Positions 18,092 through 27,580 of a DNA stretch of 64,000 bases are shown here, piece after piece; position 1 is the first letter of the stretch, and every line of letters starts with the position of its first letter. The position numbers and the translations under genes are program-made. Below the pieces are notes generated by a model. The model saw only the letters and a list, made by a program, of their open reading frames with translations. It did no database searches and was not told where the DNA came from. Origin of the DNA: Lentibacillus lipolyticus (GTDB lineage: Bacteria > Bacillota > Bacilli > Bacillales > Amphibacillaceae); NCBI GenBank assembly GCA_004145795.1, contig SEIO01000001.1:248001-312000 (forward strand). Direction: 5' to 3'.

Positions 18092-18649
18092 CTAACTGAA
18101 ACCAATTAGATCATCCATGTGGGTGAACCACAACGACTTCACTTGCTCTGATAAAAACGGGGTGTTTTCAACGATAAACAGTGCAACTGATGAATCATTC
18201 ATCCACGTCTGGATTTCCGTTACGGGAGTAAGTGCTAATATGTATAAAATAATGAAAATCAGCAGATAAATCTCGGCAAAGCCTAGCACCGCACCGAGCC
18301 ATCTGTTGACAGTGTGCAATATCGGCAGTTCTGCAACAAAATCGAGCATGGAAGCAATCATTTGCAAAATGATTTTCGCAGCAAAAAAGATGATAGCAAA
18401 CGCGATGGCATTATAAAATGCGCCTTCAAGTGGCAGTGATTCCAAAAAGTCTGCCCAGGCACTATTGTTTTCCAGTTCCGGATATGGTATCCAGAGTGCC
18501 AGCCTTGGTGCCAGAACATCATAATAAAGCGAAGCCAGAATAAACGCAGCAATAAATCCGATTAAGTGGAAAGCCTGTAAAATGAAGCCCCTTTTTAAGC
18601 CCATTAAAAAACCAAATGCTAACAAAGCAATTAGAAACAAATCTATCAT
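18092..18649 (-). CDS. yshB: CvpA family membrane protein
   Basis: 185 residues with four hydrophobic segments (about 4-20, 25-45, 80-100, 118-140), a typical CvpA/colicin V production domain. It begins MIDLFLIALLAFGFLMGLKRGFILQ, with the conserved Gly-rich first helices. No enzymatic function is known; in B. subtilis YshB is likewise encoded between zapA and polX. It starts 1 nt after the zapA stop, so it is probably translationally coupled. Confidence 0.88.
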   Translation of the reverse strand: MIDLFLIALLAFGFLMGLKRGFILQAFHLIGFIAAFILASLYYDVLAPRLALWIPYPELENNSAWADFLESLPLEGAFYNAIAFAIIFFAAKIILQMIASMLDFVAELPILHTVNRWLGAVLGFAEIYLLIFIILYILALTPVTEIQTWMNDSSVALFIVENTPFLSEQVKSLWFTHMDDLIGFS

Positions 18650-18650
18650 G

Positions 18651-18914
18651 TTACTTATCCTCTTTCTTGTTTATTGACCCCACTAATGCCGCATATTCCT
18701 CTTTCAGCTTCATGTAATCGTTCATGGTGTTGACTGCAGTAAGAACGGCCAGCTCTGTGGGAGTGAGCTGCTGATTGGCATCGTGGATTTCACGCATCTT
18801 CTGGTCAACCTGACTCGCAACCAGACGAACATGACTAGGGCTCTCATGGCCAACAACCGTGTAGTACCTATTATATATTTCAACGGTTTCTCGTGTTTTA
18901 TCATTCTGGGTCAC
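18651..18914 (-). CDS. zapA: Cell division protein ZapA
   Basis: Binds FtsZ and bundles its filaments in the division ring. The 87-residue protein has the N-terminal RETVEIYNRYYTVVGHESPSHVRLVASQVDQKMREI head and a C-terminal coiled coil (NTMNDYMKLKEEYAAL). The start is GTG at 18914 with GGAGG 8 nt upstream; the longer ATG frame adds residues unlike the family. In B. subtilis rnhC lies next upstream, but no such gene is seen here. Confidence 0.92.
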   Translation of the reverse strand: MTQNDKTRETVEIYNRYYTVVGHESPSHVRLVASQVDQKMREIHDANQQLTPTELAVLTAVNTMNDYMKLKEEYAALVGSINKKEDK

Positions 18915-19019
18915 AAGGGCACCCTCCCTATAAGCGAAAATGATCCATTTTATCGTAACACAAAGACTGCCATTGAGGAAATGCAAATGTTTTTTTCAAT
19001 TAGCAGCAACTGCATGAAG

Positions 19020-19052
19020 AAAGAGCAGTCACCAATTTGGCAACTGCTCTTT
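19020..19052 (-). terminator. Terminator of pheST
   Basis: AAAGAGCAGT (19020-19029) pairs with ACTGCTCTTT (19043-19052), with a smaller inner TGCC/GG pairing; it lies 30 nt past the pheT stop. Confidence 0.75.
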
Positions 19053-19080
19053 TATACTTCACAAGACTTCAACTATCCCA

Positions 19081-21507
19081 TCACGATCGTACGTAGGAAT
19101 CAAACTTCTCATTGACACTAGCAACAATGGTTTGATAGGACTGTTCAACCTCATCATCCTGCAATGTTTTCTCCGGGTCCTGATAGAACAAGCTGTAAGC
19201 AATTGATTTCTTGCCTTCAGGCAGGTTATCCCCTTTATAAACATCAAAAATCCGTACATTTTTAACGAGTGGGGCCCCTTCTTTTTCAATCGTTTCCTTA
19301 ATATCTCCCGCCAGCACATCTTCATCCACAATGAAAGCAATATCTCTTGCAATAGCCGGATATTTCGGAATCGGTTCATAGCTCGTTGTATTCGTATAAA
19401 AATCCATTACCTGGTCCAAGTCAATATCAAACACAAAAGTTTCACCAAGATCCAATTCCTTTTCCAAAACAGGATGTGTCTGACCAAGGAACCCGACGAT
19501 GCGACCATCTATCAAAATGGAAGCACAGCGGCCTGGATGCATATCAGTCAATTTCGTCTGTTCAAAGGAAATCGGAATAGCCAAATAGGCAAACAGCCCT
19601 TCCAGCACCCCTTTTACAAGATAAAAGTCAACCTGCTTCTGTTCATGCTGCCACGGATGACGCAGCCACATACCGGTCATTGCACCGGCCAGCCGTAAAT
19701 TTTCAGACGGCTGTTGTGAAAGGGTTTGTTCATTCGTAACAAACACATTTCCCATTTCAAAATAGCTGATGTCCATTTGGCTTCTAGCTCGATTATACGC
19801 TACTGACTTCAGTAATTCCGGCACCATGCTAAGCCGGAGATAATTATGGTCTTCACTCATTGGCATTGGCAGCCTGACTGGTTTTGGTTCTTTCGCGCGC
19901 AATTCTGGGCTTACTAGTCGTTCAATAGAAGCTTCATCCGTCAGTGAGTATGTCATCGTCTCCATCAACCCAGCGCCCTGCAAATAGCTGCTGATTTCCC
20001 GCTTCAGCTCCTGCTGCTTGGTTAATCCACCTGCCTGGGATGATCCTTCAGGCAATGTATACGGCAGATTGTCATACCCATACATGCGTGCGACTTCTTC
20101 CAGCATATCCTCAAAAATGGCAATATCCCCACGGCGGGTTGGCACCGTCACAGTGAACATGTCATCATGTTTCACAAATGGAAATTGCAGTTTGTTTAAG
20201 ATCGTTTCTATTTCTGCTGACGTAATTACAGTTCCTAAACGATGATTGATCAGCTTTTCCGTTATAGTTACGGTTTTTTCGGTTCGATCAAGCTCGTCAA
20301 AAACAATTGGACCGGTCAGAACAGTCGCCCCGGCATACTTTTCAAGCAGATGGCAAGCCCGTAGACCAGCTCGTTCCACTCGATTGGGGTCAACACCTTT
20401 TTCAAATCGTGCACTGGAATCACTCCGCAGGCCGGTATCTCTTACAGTGGCCCTCACTGCCTGCGGGGAGAAATATGCCGCTTCCAGCAGAATCGTTTTC
20501 GTATCATCGTTCACTTCCGTATTGGCACCGCCCATGACACCGGCAAGTGCAACAGGCTCCTGCCCGTTGGTAATAACAAGATTGTCACTGGATAAAGTTC
20601 TTTCCTCCCCATCTAGCGTTGTCATGCGTTCATTATCACCAGCACGGCGCACGACAACATGCTTGGAACCAAAACGGTCGTAGTCAAATGCGTGCAGTGG
20701 CTGGCCATACTCCAGCAGCACGTAGTTCGTAATATCAACTACATTGTTAATCGGTCTGATTCCGGCAGCCATGAGAGCATTACGCATCCAGAGCGGGGAT
20801 GGCTTTATGTCAATATCTTTTACGATAAATGCCCCGTAATATGGATTCAGATCTGCTGCATCGACACCAACAGAAATATAATCTGATGCCTGTTCGCTGT
20901 CAGTATGCACATGTTCATCCGGCAGCGTCAGCTCCGTGTCCAGAATGGCTGCCGTCTCATACGCAACACCGAGCATACTTAAGGCGTCCGCACGGTTTGG
21001 TGTCAAATCAAATTCCAACACAGCATCATCCAGATTTAAAAGGCGCTGGACATCTGCACCAATCGCCGTATCCTTTGGAAAAACAAAAATGCCATCTGCA
21101 ACATCCTTCGGTACGTATTTTTCTGCGATGCCAAGTTCCTGCAGTGAACAAATCATGCCGTTTGATTCGACCCCGCGCAGTTTTGTTTTTTTTATTTTTA
21201 CGTTGCCAGGCAATACAGCACCTGGTTTGGCAACCGCTACCTTTTGTCCTTGCCTGACGTTTGGCGCTCCGCATATAATTTGCAGCTTTTCCTCACCAAC
21301 ATCAACCTGGCAAAGATTAAGTTTATCTGCATTTGGATGTTGTTCACATGCGTCAACATGGCCGACAACAACATTGCTGCTCTGTTCGGCGAAATAGTCA
21401 ATCCCATCCACTTCGATGCCGGTTTTCGTGATTAATTCCGCCAGCTCTTCCGGGGAAACGGAACTCGTATCAACATAATTATTCAGCCAGTTTACCGATA
21501 CAAGCAC
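19081..21507 (-). CDS. pheT: Phenylalanyl-tRNA synthetase beta subunit
   Basis: With PheS it forms the (alpha-beta)2 enzyme that charges tRNA-Phe. Domains: N-terminal tRNA-binding EMAP/OB fold (VVVGHVDACEQHPNADKLNLCQVDVG), B3/4 editing domain, B5 (ITEKLINHRLGT), the catalytic-like core, and the C-terminal anticodon-binding FDX-ACB domain (YPAIARDIAFIVDEDV ... FDVYKGDNLPEGKKSIAYSL). 808 residues is normal. It starts with GTG overlapping the pheS TAG by one base, with GGAGG inside the end of pheS. Confidence 0.96.
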   Translation of the reverse strand: MLVSVNWLNNYVDTSSVSPEELAELITKTGIEVDGIDYFAEQSSNVVVGHVDACEQHPNADKLNLCQVDVGEEKLQIICGAPNVRQGQKVAVAKPGAVLPGNVKIKKTKLRGVESNGMICSLQELGIAEKYVPKDVADGIFVFPKDTAIGADVQRLLNLDDAVLEFDLTPNRADALSMLGVAYETAAILDTELTLPDEHVHTDSEQASDYISVGVDAADLNPYYGAFIVKDIDIKPSPLWMRNALMAAGIRPINNVVDITNYVLLEYGQPLHAFDYDRFGSKHVVVRRAGDNERMTTLDGEERTLSSDNLVITNGQEPVALAGVMGGANTEVNDDTKTILLEAAYFSPQAVRATVRDTGLRSDSSARFEKGVDPNRVERAGLRACHLLEKYAGATVLTGPIVFDELDRTEKTVTITEKLINHRLGTVITSAEIETILNKLQFPFVKHDDMFTVTVPTRRGDIAIFEDMLEEVARMYGYDNLPYTLPEGSSQAGGLTKQQELKREISSYLQGAGLMETMTYSLTDEASIERLVSPELRAKEPKPVRLPMPMSEDHNYLRLSMVPELLKSVAYNRARSQMDISYFEMGNVFVTNEQTLSQQPSENLRLAGAMTGMWLRHPWQHEQKQVDFYLVKGVLEGLFAYLAIPISFEQTKLTDMHPGRCASILIDGRIVGFLGQTHPVLEKELDLGETFVFDIDLDQVMDFYTNTTSYEPIPKYPAIARDIAFIVDEDVLAGDIKETIEKEGAPLVKNVRIFDVYKGDNLPEGKKSIAYSLFYQDPEKTLQDDEVEQSYQTIVASVNEKFDSYVRS

Positions 21508-22556
21508 TATAGTGTACCTCCTTTAACATGATGATATTGGGTGAGAAAACGCTTGTCATTCGTATAAAAGTTCCGAATATCATCAATTCCATATTTCAGC
21601 ATTGCAATTCGTTCTGGCCCCATGCCGAACGCAAAACCGGTATATTTTTCCGGATCATATCCAGCCATTTCCAAAACATTCGGATGCACCATTCCTGCTC
21701 CAAGGATTTCAATCCAGCCGGACTGTTTACAGACCGAGCATCCTACGCCTTCGCAGACTTTACAGGAAATATCCATTTCAACGGATGGCTCTGTAAATGG
21801 GAAAAAGCTAGGCCGTAAACGAATTTTGCGGTCGTCACCAAACATGCTTTTGGCAAATTTATTGAGAACCCCTTTTAGATCACTCATCCGAACATGCTTA
21901 TCAACATAAAGCCCTTCAATCTGTGTGAATTGATGGGAATGGGTCGCATCATCTGTATCCCGGCGGTAAACTTTACCCGGACAGATCATTTTGACCGACT
22001 GGGAACCACCATATTGCTGCATCGTTCTCGCCTGCACTGGTGATGTATGTGTCCGCAGCAGCAGTTCATTTGTTAAATAAAATGTGTCCTGCATGTCACG
22101 TGCCGGGTGCCCTTTCGGAAGGTTCAGCGCTTCAAAGTTATAGTAATCCGTTTCCACTTCCGGTCCTTCTCGAACTTCAAATCCCATGCCAATGAACAGA
22201 TCCTCTATTTCTTCAATAATACTCGTGAGAAGATGTGGTCCGCCAACATGAACCGGTCGGCCGGGTAATGTAACATCAATGGCCTCTTTTTCCAGTTTCT
22301 CTTCCAATGCAGCCTTTTCAAGAACATCGGTTTTTTTCGCAATTTCGTTTGTGATAGCCTCACGGATATTGTTAGCCAACTCTCCTACTACAGGTCTTTC
22401 TTCTTTAGAAAGACTGCCCATTCCACGCAGCACACTTGTGAGTGAGCCTTTCTTGCCCAAATAGGTCACTTTGATGTCCTGAAGGGTATTTAAATCTGCC
22501 GCCTTATCTATCTTCGCAAGTGCTTCTCTGCGAATGGCTTCTAATTGTTCTTTCAT
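21507..22556 (-). CDS. pheS: Phenylalanyl-tRNA synthetase alpha subunit
   Basis: Catalytic subunit, class II synthetase. An N-terminal coiled-coil arm (about residues 1-85) binds tRNA. Motif 2 is seen in [25 protein letters not shown], and motif 3 in [23 protein letters not shown] cysteine cluster [16 protein letters not shown] is inserted in the core, as in Gram-positive PheS. 349 residues. ATG at 22556 is 8 nt from AGGAGG. Expression is under a T-box leader. Confidence 0.96.
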   Translation of the reverse strand: MKEQLEAIRREALAKIDKAADLNTLQDIKVTYLGKKGSLTSVLRGMGSLSKEERPVVGELANNIREAITNEIAKKTDVLEKAALEEKLEKEAIDVTLPGRPVHVGGPHLLTSIIEEIEDLFIGMGFEVREGPEVETDYYNFEALNLPKGHPARDMQDTFYLTNELLLRTHTSPVQARTMQQYGGSQSVKMICPGKVYRRDTDDATHSHQFTQIEGLYVDKHVRMSDLKGVLNKFAKSMFGDDRKIRLRPSFFPFTEPSVEMDISCKVCEGVGCSVCKQSGWIEILGAGMVHPNVLEMAGYDPEKYTGFAFGMGPERIAMLKYGIDDIRNFYTNDKRFLTQYHHVKGGTL

Positions 22557-22594
22557 CACAAAAACCTCCTTCTGCTGTTGTTCAAGCGTTTACC

Positions 22595-22881
22595 AATATA
22601 AAAAGCCCCATCCCATTAAAGGGACGAGGCCTATCCTATCGCGGTACCACCCTTGTTGACACAGGTATACAGTTGTCCTGTGTCCAGCTCTAAATGATAA
22701 CGGATTGCTGATCCGGTACACCTTTACTTATCCACATAAGGTCCAAGTGCCGGCTCCAGAGTGAATATGCCATAAATGCAGCAGCGGAATGCTTTCAGTC
22801 TGTGGCACCCCTTCCCTTTTACTGCTGTAATATTTACGGCACGTCTCTTTCAACGCCTTTGTATAATTTTCTCATGAAATT
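22595..22881 (-). promoter_or_regulatory. T-box riboswitch of pheST (specifier UUC)
   Basis: The minus-strand leader ends with the T-box core AAGGGTGGTACCGCG (22640-22654) and a terminator GCCTCGTCCC / GGGATGGGGC plus TTTTT (22600-22629). Stem I can be folded: AGAG...GTGCCGTAAAT pairs with ATTTATGGCAT...CTCT, leaving TTC (22763-22765) in the specifier position, which is a Phe codon. Uncharged tRNA-Phe should prevent termination. Confidence 0.9.
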
Positions 22882-22887
22882 TCTTTT

Positions 22888-22916
22888 ATTATAAATAGTT
22901 TTGCCGAAATATGCAA
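22888..22916 (-). promoter_or_regulatory. Promoter of pheST
   Basis: Minus strand TTGCAT (22911-22916), a 17-nt spacer and TATAAT (22888-22893), immediately before the T-box leader. Confidence 0.75.
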
Positions 22917-22920
22917 GCCT

Positions 22921-23661
22921 TTACCTGCTGATATAATACATTAAAATACCGGCGGCAATACTGACATTTAGTGATTCTGCCTTTCCGCGGACAGGGATAC
23001 TCACCGACTGATCAGCCAACTCGATGATGTCATCCCTTATCCCTGCTCCTTCGTTTCCAACAATTAATGCCACTTGCGGACTGACACTCAGTTTCTCATA
23101 AGGAATAGCATTCCTTAGTGCGGCAGCCCAAACAGTAAATCCCTCTTGCTGCAAAGCAGGAATTTTTTCATTCAAATCGGCTTGTACGATTGGCAAATGG
23201 AACAATGATCCTTGCGTTGCTCTAATTACTTTGTCATTATACAAATCAGCTGTACCTTCCCCGAGGATTACTCCATCAAACCCGGCCGCATCCGCTGTTC
23301 GAATCATTGTGCCTGTATTTCCAGGATCCTGAATAGCATCCATTAGAAGCAAAGTATTGCCGGCTATCCTTTCTGGCTCCTTCATATACACAGTTGCGGC
23401 AATGCCTTGCGGAGTTTCTGTCTGCGTAATTTGCTGCAGTACTTTTCTGCTGACCGTGACGACTGGCAGGTGGCTGCACCAGTCGGGACAATCCATTTCT
23501 TCCTGCACAATAACTTCGACAATTTCCCATCCGCTTTTATACGCTTCTTCCACTAAATGGAACCCTTCCGCAAGAAACATACCTGCCTGTCTGCGTCCTT
23601 TCCGTTTATGCAGTTTCATCCACTTTTTCACTTTTTCATTTTGTAAAGACGTTATAACCAT
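22921..23661 (-). CDS. ysgA: TrmH/SpoU family RNA 2'-O-methyltransferase (YsgA-like)
   Basis: 246 residues. An N-terminal substrate-binding domain ([32 protein letters not shown]) is followed by the SpoU trefoil-knot methyltransferase. The three motifs are [19 protein letters not shown] (about 115-133), [11 protein letters not shown] and [23 protein letters not shown]. It probably methylates 23S rRNA with S-adenosylmethionine; the exact site cannot be read from sequence. It is divergent from sspI and adjacent to pheST, as in B. subtilis. Confidence 0.9.
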   Translation of the reverse strand: MVITSLQNEKVKKWMKLHKRKGRRQAGMFLAEGFHLVEEAYKSGWEIVEVIVQEEMDCPDWCSHLPVVTVSRKVLQQITQTETPQGIAATVYMKEPERIAGNTLLLMDAIQDPGNTGTMIRTADAAGFDGVILGEGTADLYNDKVIRATQGSLFHLPIVQADLNEKIPALQQEGFTVWAAALRNAIPYEKLSVSPQVALIVGNEGAGIRDDIIELADQSVSIPVRGKAESLNVSIAAGILMYYISR

Positions 23662-23758
23662 AATTCATCCCACACGATTGTTTTTCTTTTTCATCATACA
23701 TATTTTAGGGTGTAAAGGTCAAACTATCCTTAGTTTCAACAACCAAAGAGGTGGTAAC

Positions 23759-23980
23759 ATGGATTTAAATTTGCGGAAAGCGATATTATCCAACATCGCT
23801 TCCAACGATCAAGAGCAATTAGAGGCAACCATTGTTGATGCGATTCAGGCTGGTGAGGAAAAAATGCTTCCAGGTCTGGGTGTATTGTTTGAATTGATTT
23901 GGGAACAGTCAGATGAACAGGACAAGCAGGATATGATTGAAGCATTGGAACAAGGGGTTAAACAGGCAAATGACGCGTAA
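23759..23980 (+). CDS. sspI: Small acid-soluble spore protein I
   Basis: 73-residue minor SASP packaged in the spore core. The sequence [20 protein letters not shown] ... [27 protein letters not shown] closely follows B. subtilis SspI. The start is ATG at 23759 with AGAGGTGG upstream; the longer frame from 23357 is the antisense of ysgA joined to it and is not real. Its transcription in the forespore by sigma-G is known for B. subtilis; I could not read a clear sigma-G promoter here. A hairpin terminator follows. Confidence 0.93.
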   Translation: MDLNLRKAILSNIASNDQEQLEATIVDAIQAGEEKMLPGLGVLFELIWEQSDEQDKQDMIEALEQGVKQANDA

Positions 23981-24010
23981 GGCGGATGTCAACAGCATCT
24001 GCCTTTTGTT
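23979..24010 (+). terminator. Terminator of sspI
   Basis: AAGGCGGATG (23979-23988) pairs with CATCTGCCTT (23996-24005), followed by TTGTTCTTTTT. Confidence 0.65.
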
Positions 24011-24100
24011 CTTTTTAGCCGATTCCACAAAAACGGTTGTCCTTTCGGCTGTAAGGGTATAAAGTGATAATATAAAACATTGAGGGAGATGCTTTTTATT

Positions 24101-24706
24101 ATGGATATCCGGAGTTTACAGTCGTTTATTCATCAGCAGGCTTTGGCATCATTCAGCACCTCTGCCCCTGGCCATTCCCAATCACCTGTGATTCAACTAG
24201 CCTTTCAACAAATGCTTGAACAGCAGATTAGCCAGCAAGCTGCACCAGTTGAAAGCAAATTCACCGCCAACCATCTGTTTGGTTCCCAGACAGCCGCTTC
24301 TCCGATGAACAGTGCACAAGCTTCGTCAGCAGATAAGCTGACTCCAGCTATCGAACAGGCTTCTAGTACGTATGGCGTTGATCCCAATTTAATTCGTGCG
24401 GTCATTCAAGCTGAGTCCAATTTCAACACGTATGCAACCAGCCATGCCGGTGCACAAGGACTAATGCAGCTGATGCCAGCAACAGCCCAAGGACTCGGCG
24501 TTTCCAATCCGTATGATCCGGAGCAGAATATCGACGGTGGAACGAAATACTTAAGCCAAATGCTGACAAGGTACAACGGCAATATGCAACTGGCGCTTGC
24601 TGCCTATAACGCAGGACCAGGTAACGTTGACAAGCATCAAGGCATCCCGCCGTTTGACGAAACAGAGCACTACGTTGAGAAGGTTATGAATACCTATCTA
24701 GCGTAA
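24101..24706 (+). CDS. Lytic transglycosylase, SLT domain (YjbJ/CwlQ-like)
   Basis: 201 residues. The first ~75 are Gln/Ser/Ala-rich and low in complexity with no clear signal peptide. The C-terminal half is an SLT goose-lysozyme-like domain: catalytic Glu105 in [33 protein letters not shown], then [20 protein letters not shown] and [13 protein letters not shown]. Such enzymes cleave peptidoglycan glycan strands to anhydro-muropeptides. AGGGAG is 12 nt before this ATG; an ATG at 24089 abuts the site, so the exact start is uncertain. B. subtilis CwlQ has the same architecture. Confidence 0.85.
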   Translation: MDIRSLQSFIHQQALASFSTSAPGHSQSPVIQLAFQQMLEQQISQQAAPVESKFTANHLFGSQTAASPMNSAQASSADKLTPAIEQASSTYGVDPNLIRAVIQAESNFNTYATSHAGAQGLMQLMPATAQGLGVSNPYDPEQNIDGGTKYLSQMLTRYNGNMQLALAAYNAGPGNVDKHQGIPPFDETEHYVEKVMNTYLA

Positions 24707-24758
24707 TTTTCATGTAAAGGGCATTCATCACAGGCAGGGCCAGCCGTTATATAACAAA

Positions 24759-24800
24759 AAATGAGCATGTGATTTGGTAAAACATTTCACATGCTCATTT
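24759..24800. terminator. Bidirectional terminator between the transglycosylase gene and ysdC
   Basis: A perfect 14-bp inverted repeat AAATGAGCATGTGA / TCACATGCTCATTT with flanking A and T runs lies between two converging genes. Confidence 0.85.
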
Positions 24801-24805
24801 AGCTG

Positions 24806-25891
24806 TTAACCTAGTTTGATTTCTTTCACTTTGTCACTATCCAGCTTTTTGATTGTCTCCACAATCAATTTTACGGCGTTTTCGAAATCATCACGATGCA
24901 AAATGGCAGCATGGGAATGAATGTAACGTGTTGCAATGGTGATGGATAATGATGGCACCCCATCCGCTGTCAGATGAATGGAACCGGAATCTGTGCCACC
25001 ACCCGCTATGGATGCAAACTGGTACGGAATATTTTTCTCATCGGCTGTGTCAACCACCAAGTCGCGAACTCCTCTGCTTGGTACCATCGATGCATCGTAT
25101 ATGATAATCTGTGGTCCTTTTCCAAGTTTACTGTCCGCTTCCTTATCTGAAACACCAGGCATGTCCCCTGCAATACCAACGTCAACACCAAAACCAATAT
25201 CCGGCTTGATGGCATGGGCAGAAGTACGTGCACCGCGCAGTCCAACTTCTTCCTGAATCGTGCCGACTCCGTAAACGGTATTTGGATGTTTTTCCTCTTG
25301 TAGCTGTTTCAGCACTTCAATGGCTATCGCACAACCAATTCGGTTATCCCATGCTTTTGCCATAAGCATTTTTTCATTTTTCATCTGGGTGAATTCAAAA
25401 TAAGGAACGATGGAATCACCAGGGCGTACGCCGAATTCTTGTGCCTCTGCTTTGTCGGCTGCACCAATGTCAATAAACATGTCCTTTATCTTCACTGTTT
25501 TTTTGCGCTCTTCACTAGACAACACATGTGGTGGTTTGGAACCGATCAGGCCGGTTACATCCCCCTTAGCGGTCATAATGGTGACACGCTGTGCAAGCAT
25601 TACTTGTTCCCACCAGCCACCAACTGTCTGAAAGTACACGAAACCGTTATCGTCGATTCTAGTCACCATGAAACCGACTTCATCCAAGTGTCCGGCAACC
25701 ATGATTTTCGGACCATCAGTGTCTCCGGATTTTTTTGCAATCAGGCTGCCAAGGTTGTCCGTATACACATCGTCAGCATACGGGGAAATATACTTTTCCA
25801 TCACTTCTCTTGGTTCCTTTTCGTTTCCCGGAATACCTTTTGCATCGGTTAAATCCTTCAGCATTGTATTTGTTTCATCTAACTTAGCCAT
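24806..25891 (-). CDS. ysdC: M42 family metallo-aminopeptidase (YsdC-like)
   Basis: 361-residue glutamyl-aminopeptidase/endoglucanase-like enzyme of the M42 family, a cytosolic di-metal peptidase that usually forms dodecameric cages. Metal and catalytic motifs are present: [57 protein letters not shown] and the C-terminal [14 protein letters not shown]. An M42-type PA-like insert lies between the first two motifs. Substrate preference cannot be judged. It is monocistronic or leads nothing downstream, as a terminator follows at once. Confidence 0.9.
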   Translation of the reverse strand: MAKLDETNTMLKDLTDAKGIPGNEKEPREVMEKYISPYADDVYTDNLGSLIAKKSGDTDGPKIMVAGHLDEVGFMVTRIDDNGFVYFQTVGGWWEQVMLAQRVTIMTAKGDVTGLIGSKPPHVLSSEERKKTVKIKDMFIDIGAADKAEAQEFGVRPGDSIVPYFEFTQMKNEKMLMAKAWDNRIGCAIAIEVLKQLQEEKHPNTVYGVGTIQEEVGLRGARTSAHAIKPDIGFGVDVGIAGDMPGVSDKEADSKLGKGPQIIIYDASMVPSRGVRDLVVDTADEKNIPYQFASIAGGGTDSGSIHLTADGVPSLSITIATRYIHSHAAILHRDDFENAVKLIVETIKKLDSDKVKEIKLG

Positions 25892-25960
25892 ATGTAAAGC
25901 CTCCTTTAGTATCCACTCTCATTATAACGCTTTCTGCTATAATGCCAAACTATTTTCACA

Positions 25961-26446
25961 TTAATAACCTTGATCCTGCCGCTCGTAGTTGATTTCGTTT
26001 TTTTCCTGATAGGCATGAATGACGGCTTGCTCGTCAAATCCGAGGAGCTCCCCAAGTTTCATGTATTGGCTCAACAATGCTTGGTAATTTTCTTCAGATG
26101 GACGATGATAAAAATTAGCGGATGCATCGTACACTCGAATAAATTGCTCGGATTCATCTGAAGTTGCTGCACCCGGCTGATTAGGGGCGCTCCGGTATCC
26201 TTTTTCCAGCCCTAATGAAAGAATAAAATGGATGCCATCTACATATTCTTCCAAAATGATTGTCTGTTTATTCCTTGGCTTTGTGCTCCAGAACTTAAAA
26301 CACCTCGTCTCATTTGCCAGTTCGCCCAGCTCCGTCAGCAGGGCCAGATATTTCTTCTGAAACAAATCCTCGTTTCCCAATTGATGCTGCGTTTCAATAT
26401 AATCATCCAGTTGTTTTTGCATTATGTATAATGACGACCAATCCAT
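25961..26446 (-). CDS. dUTP diphosphatase, dimeric all-alpha type
   Basis: 161-residue protein of the dUTPase_2 / MazG-like all-alpha NTP pyrophosphatase group, which removes dUTP and yields dUMP. The Mg-binding EXXE arrangement is seen in LLTELGELANETRCFKFW (Glu39, Glu42, Glu46) and the second site in ILEEYVDGIHFIL (Glu66, Glu67, Asp70). The FKFW and YRSAPNQPG segments are typical of this family. It is unrelated to the trimeric B. subtilis phage dUTPases. It stands in the position of B. subtilis ysdB but is a different family. Confidence 0.8.
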   Translation of the reverse strand: MDWSSLYIMQKQLDDYIETQHQLGNEDLFQKKYLALLTELGELANETRCFKFWSTKPRNKQTIILEEYVDGIHFILSLGLEKGYRSAPNQPGAATSDESEQFIRVYDASANFYHRPSEENYQALLSQYMKLGELLGFDEQAVIHAYQEKNEINYERQDQGY

Positions 26447-26526
26447 GGAACATACCCCATTTCATTTTTCCTTCATTGTAACACGTTCAGACACAATCAG
26501 TGAAAGTTCAAAACGCTCTACAATAA

Positions 26527-26562
26527 GAAATAGATGCACATCCGCACGTGCGGATGTGCATC
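26527..26562 (-). terminator. 30-bp perfect palindrome after ytxB, probable terminator
   Basis: Positions 26533-26562 are a perfect palindrome (arms GATGCACATCCGCAC and GTGCGGATGTGCATC, no spacer) overlapping the stop codon of the upstream gene. Minus-strand TATTTCTTATT follows, which is a weak U tract. Confidence 0.6.
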
Positions 26563-27133
26563 ATGTGCTGACCTGGAAAAACTCATTCCATTTTATAATC
26601 ATTTCTTTTCTGCGTAAGAGGTAAATAAACGGCAGCAGGACAAGCAAGAATAAGAGGATATACAGTGGGGATAAACGTGAAATCCACTGTCCGACAGATG
26701 TGTAAATAAATGCCAGTGGTATATTCGTAAGCAGTGACGATTTTGTATAGTCTCTGAAGTTTGCAGAAATCTCAATTAGACATAATGACAGCAAATGAAA
26801 GTGAATAAAAGGTATAAGTCTCAGCAGCGCTATCTGTGACGTTGTCAACGATGCTTTGCCACCTATTATTCGCTGTTTCAAACGAACGAGTTTCCCAAAT
26901 GTTTTCGGCAACCAACGAATCAAGCCATAAAACATCATACTGGACAGCGTTATCCCGATAACTGAATACAGCGTACCGGCAGCAGTGCCGAAAAGAACAC
27001 CGCCCGATATGCATATAAACACTACCGGGAGGAAAAAAAGCGGCCGCAACAAATGAAAACTAATGAATAAAACCGGTGCAAATAGGCCGCCCGTTTCAAT
27101 AATTGACAGTAAATAATTGCTTAATAGCTCCAT
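26561..27133 (-). CDS. TVP38/TMEM64 family membrane protein (YtxB-like)
   Basis: 190 residues with about five hydrophobic segments. The SNARE-associated/DedA-like signature is GGVLFGTAAGTLYSVIGITLSSMMFYGLIRWLPKTFG (about residues 43-79), with the partner motif RLIPFIHFHLLSL and its Pro near 110. This superfamily includes lipid scramblases; function in Bacillus is not settled. In B. subtilis the related ytxB lies by ytxC near thrS; here the gene sits between the dUTPase and ysdA. GGAGGGAAGG precedes the ATG. Confidence 0.8.
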   Translation of the reverse strand: MELLSNYLLSIIETGGLFAPVLFISFHLLRPLFFLPVVFICISGGVLFGTAAGTLYSVIGITLSSMMFYGLIRWLPKTFGKLVRLKQRIIGGKASLTTSQIALLRLIPFIHFHLLSLCLIEISANFRDYTKSSLLTNIPLAFIYTSVGQWISRLSPLYILLFLLVLLPFIYLLRRKEMIIKWNEFFQVST

Positions 27134-27198
27134 TCCTTCCCTCCTTCATCACTCCTTATCTACGCAATTGGTACATCTATATGACAAGAGACGAGCCT

Positions 27199-27474
27199 TT
27201 ATGACAAGAAAGCAGCATAGACAAAAGCAGCAATCTGCAAAAGAATCAGTATTGGGATACCAAGCGTAAATGATCGGTGCTTCGTTTTATGCCGGAATTG
27301 TCTCATTCCTAAAAAGACACCAATCGCACCGCCCGACAAACCCAGCAGCCAAAACGTTCTTTCTGAAATGCGGTATACATGTTTTTTTGCCTTGCGTTTA
27401 TCAATTGCCATTAATATAAACGCAATAGCATTGACCCCGATGAAATAAAATAAAAACAAATTTGCAGCACCCAT
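27199..27474 (-). CDS. ysdA: DUF1294 membrane protein (YsdA-like)
   Basis: 91 residues, three hydrophobic segments (about 5-22, 42-60, 72-90). The family motif NAIAFILMAIDKRKAKKHVYRISERTFWLLGLSGGAIGVFLGMRQFRHKTKH is complete, including the DK-x-A segment and the RHKT loop. Function unknown. In B. subtilis ysdA also follows rplT on the same strand. AGGGGGA lies 9-10 nt before the ATG. Confidence 0.88.
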   Translation of the reverse strand: MGAANLFLFYFIGVNAIAFILMAIDKRKAKKHVYRISERTFWLLGLSGGAIGVFLGMRQFRHKTKHRSFTLGIPILILLQIAAFVYAAFLS

Positions 27475-27504
27475 TCATGAAATCCCCCTCCACGCAAAAA
27501 CTGC

Positions 27505-27543
27505 GAAAAAAAAGAGCCAAATCCGCACAACCTGGATTTGACC
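27505..27543 (-). terminator. Terminator of infC-rpmI-rplT
   Basis: GCCAAATCC (27516-27524) pairs with GGATTTG (27534-27540), followed on the minus strand by CTCTTTTTTTT. Confidence 0.8.
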
Positions 27544-27580
27544 CCTTTCATTCACGTTATGAAACACATAAAACACAACG

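Noticed and set aside
20246-20683. 145-codon plus-strand frame opposite pheT
   Set aside because: Antisense shadow, rich in Ser and Arg, with no ribosome site.
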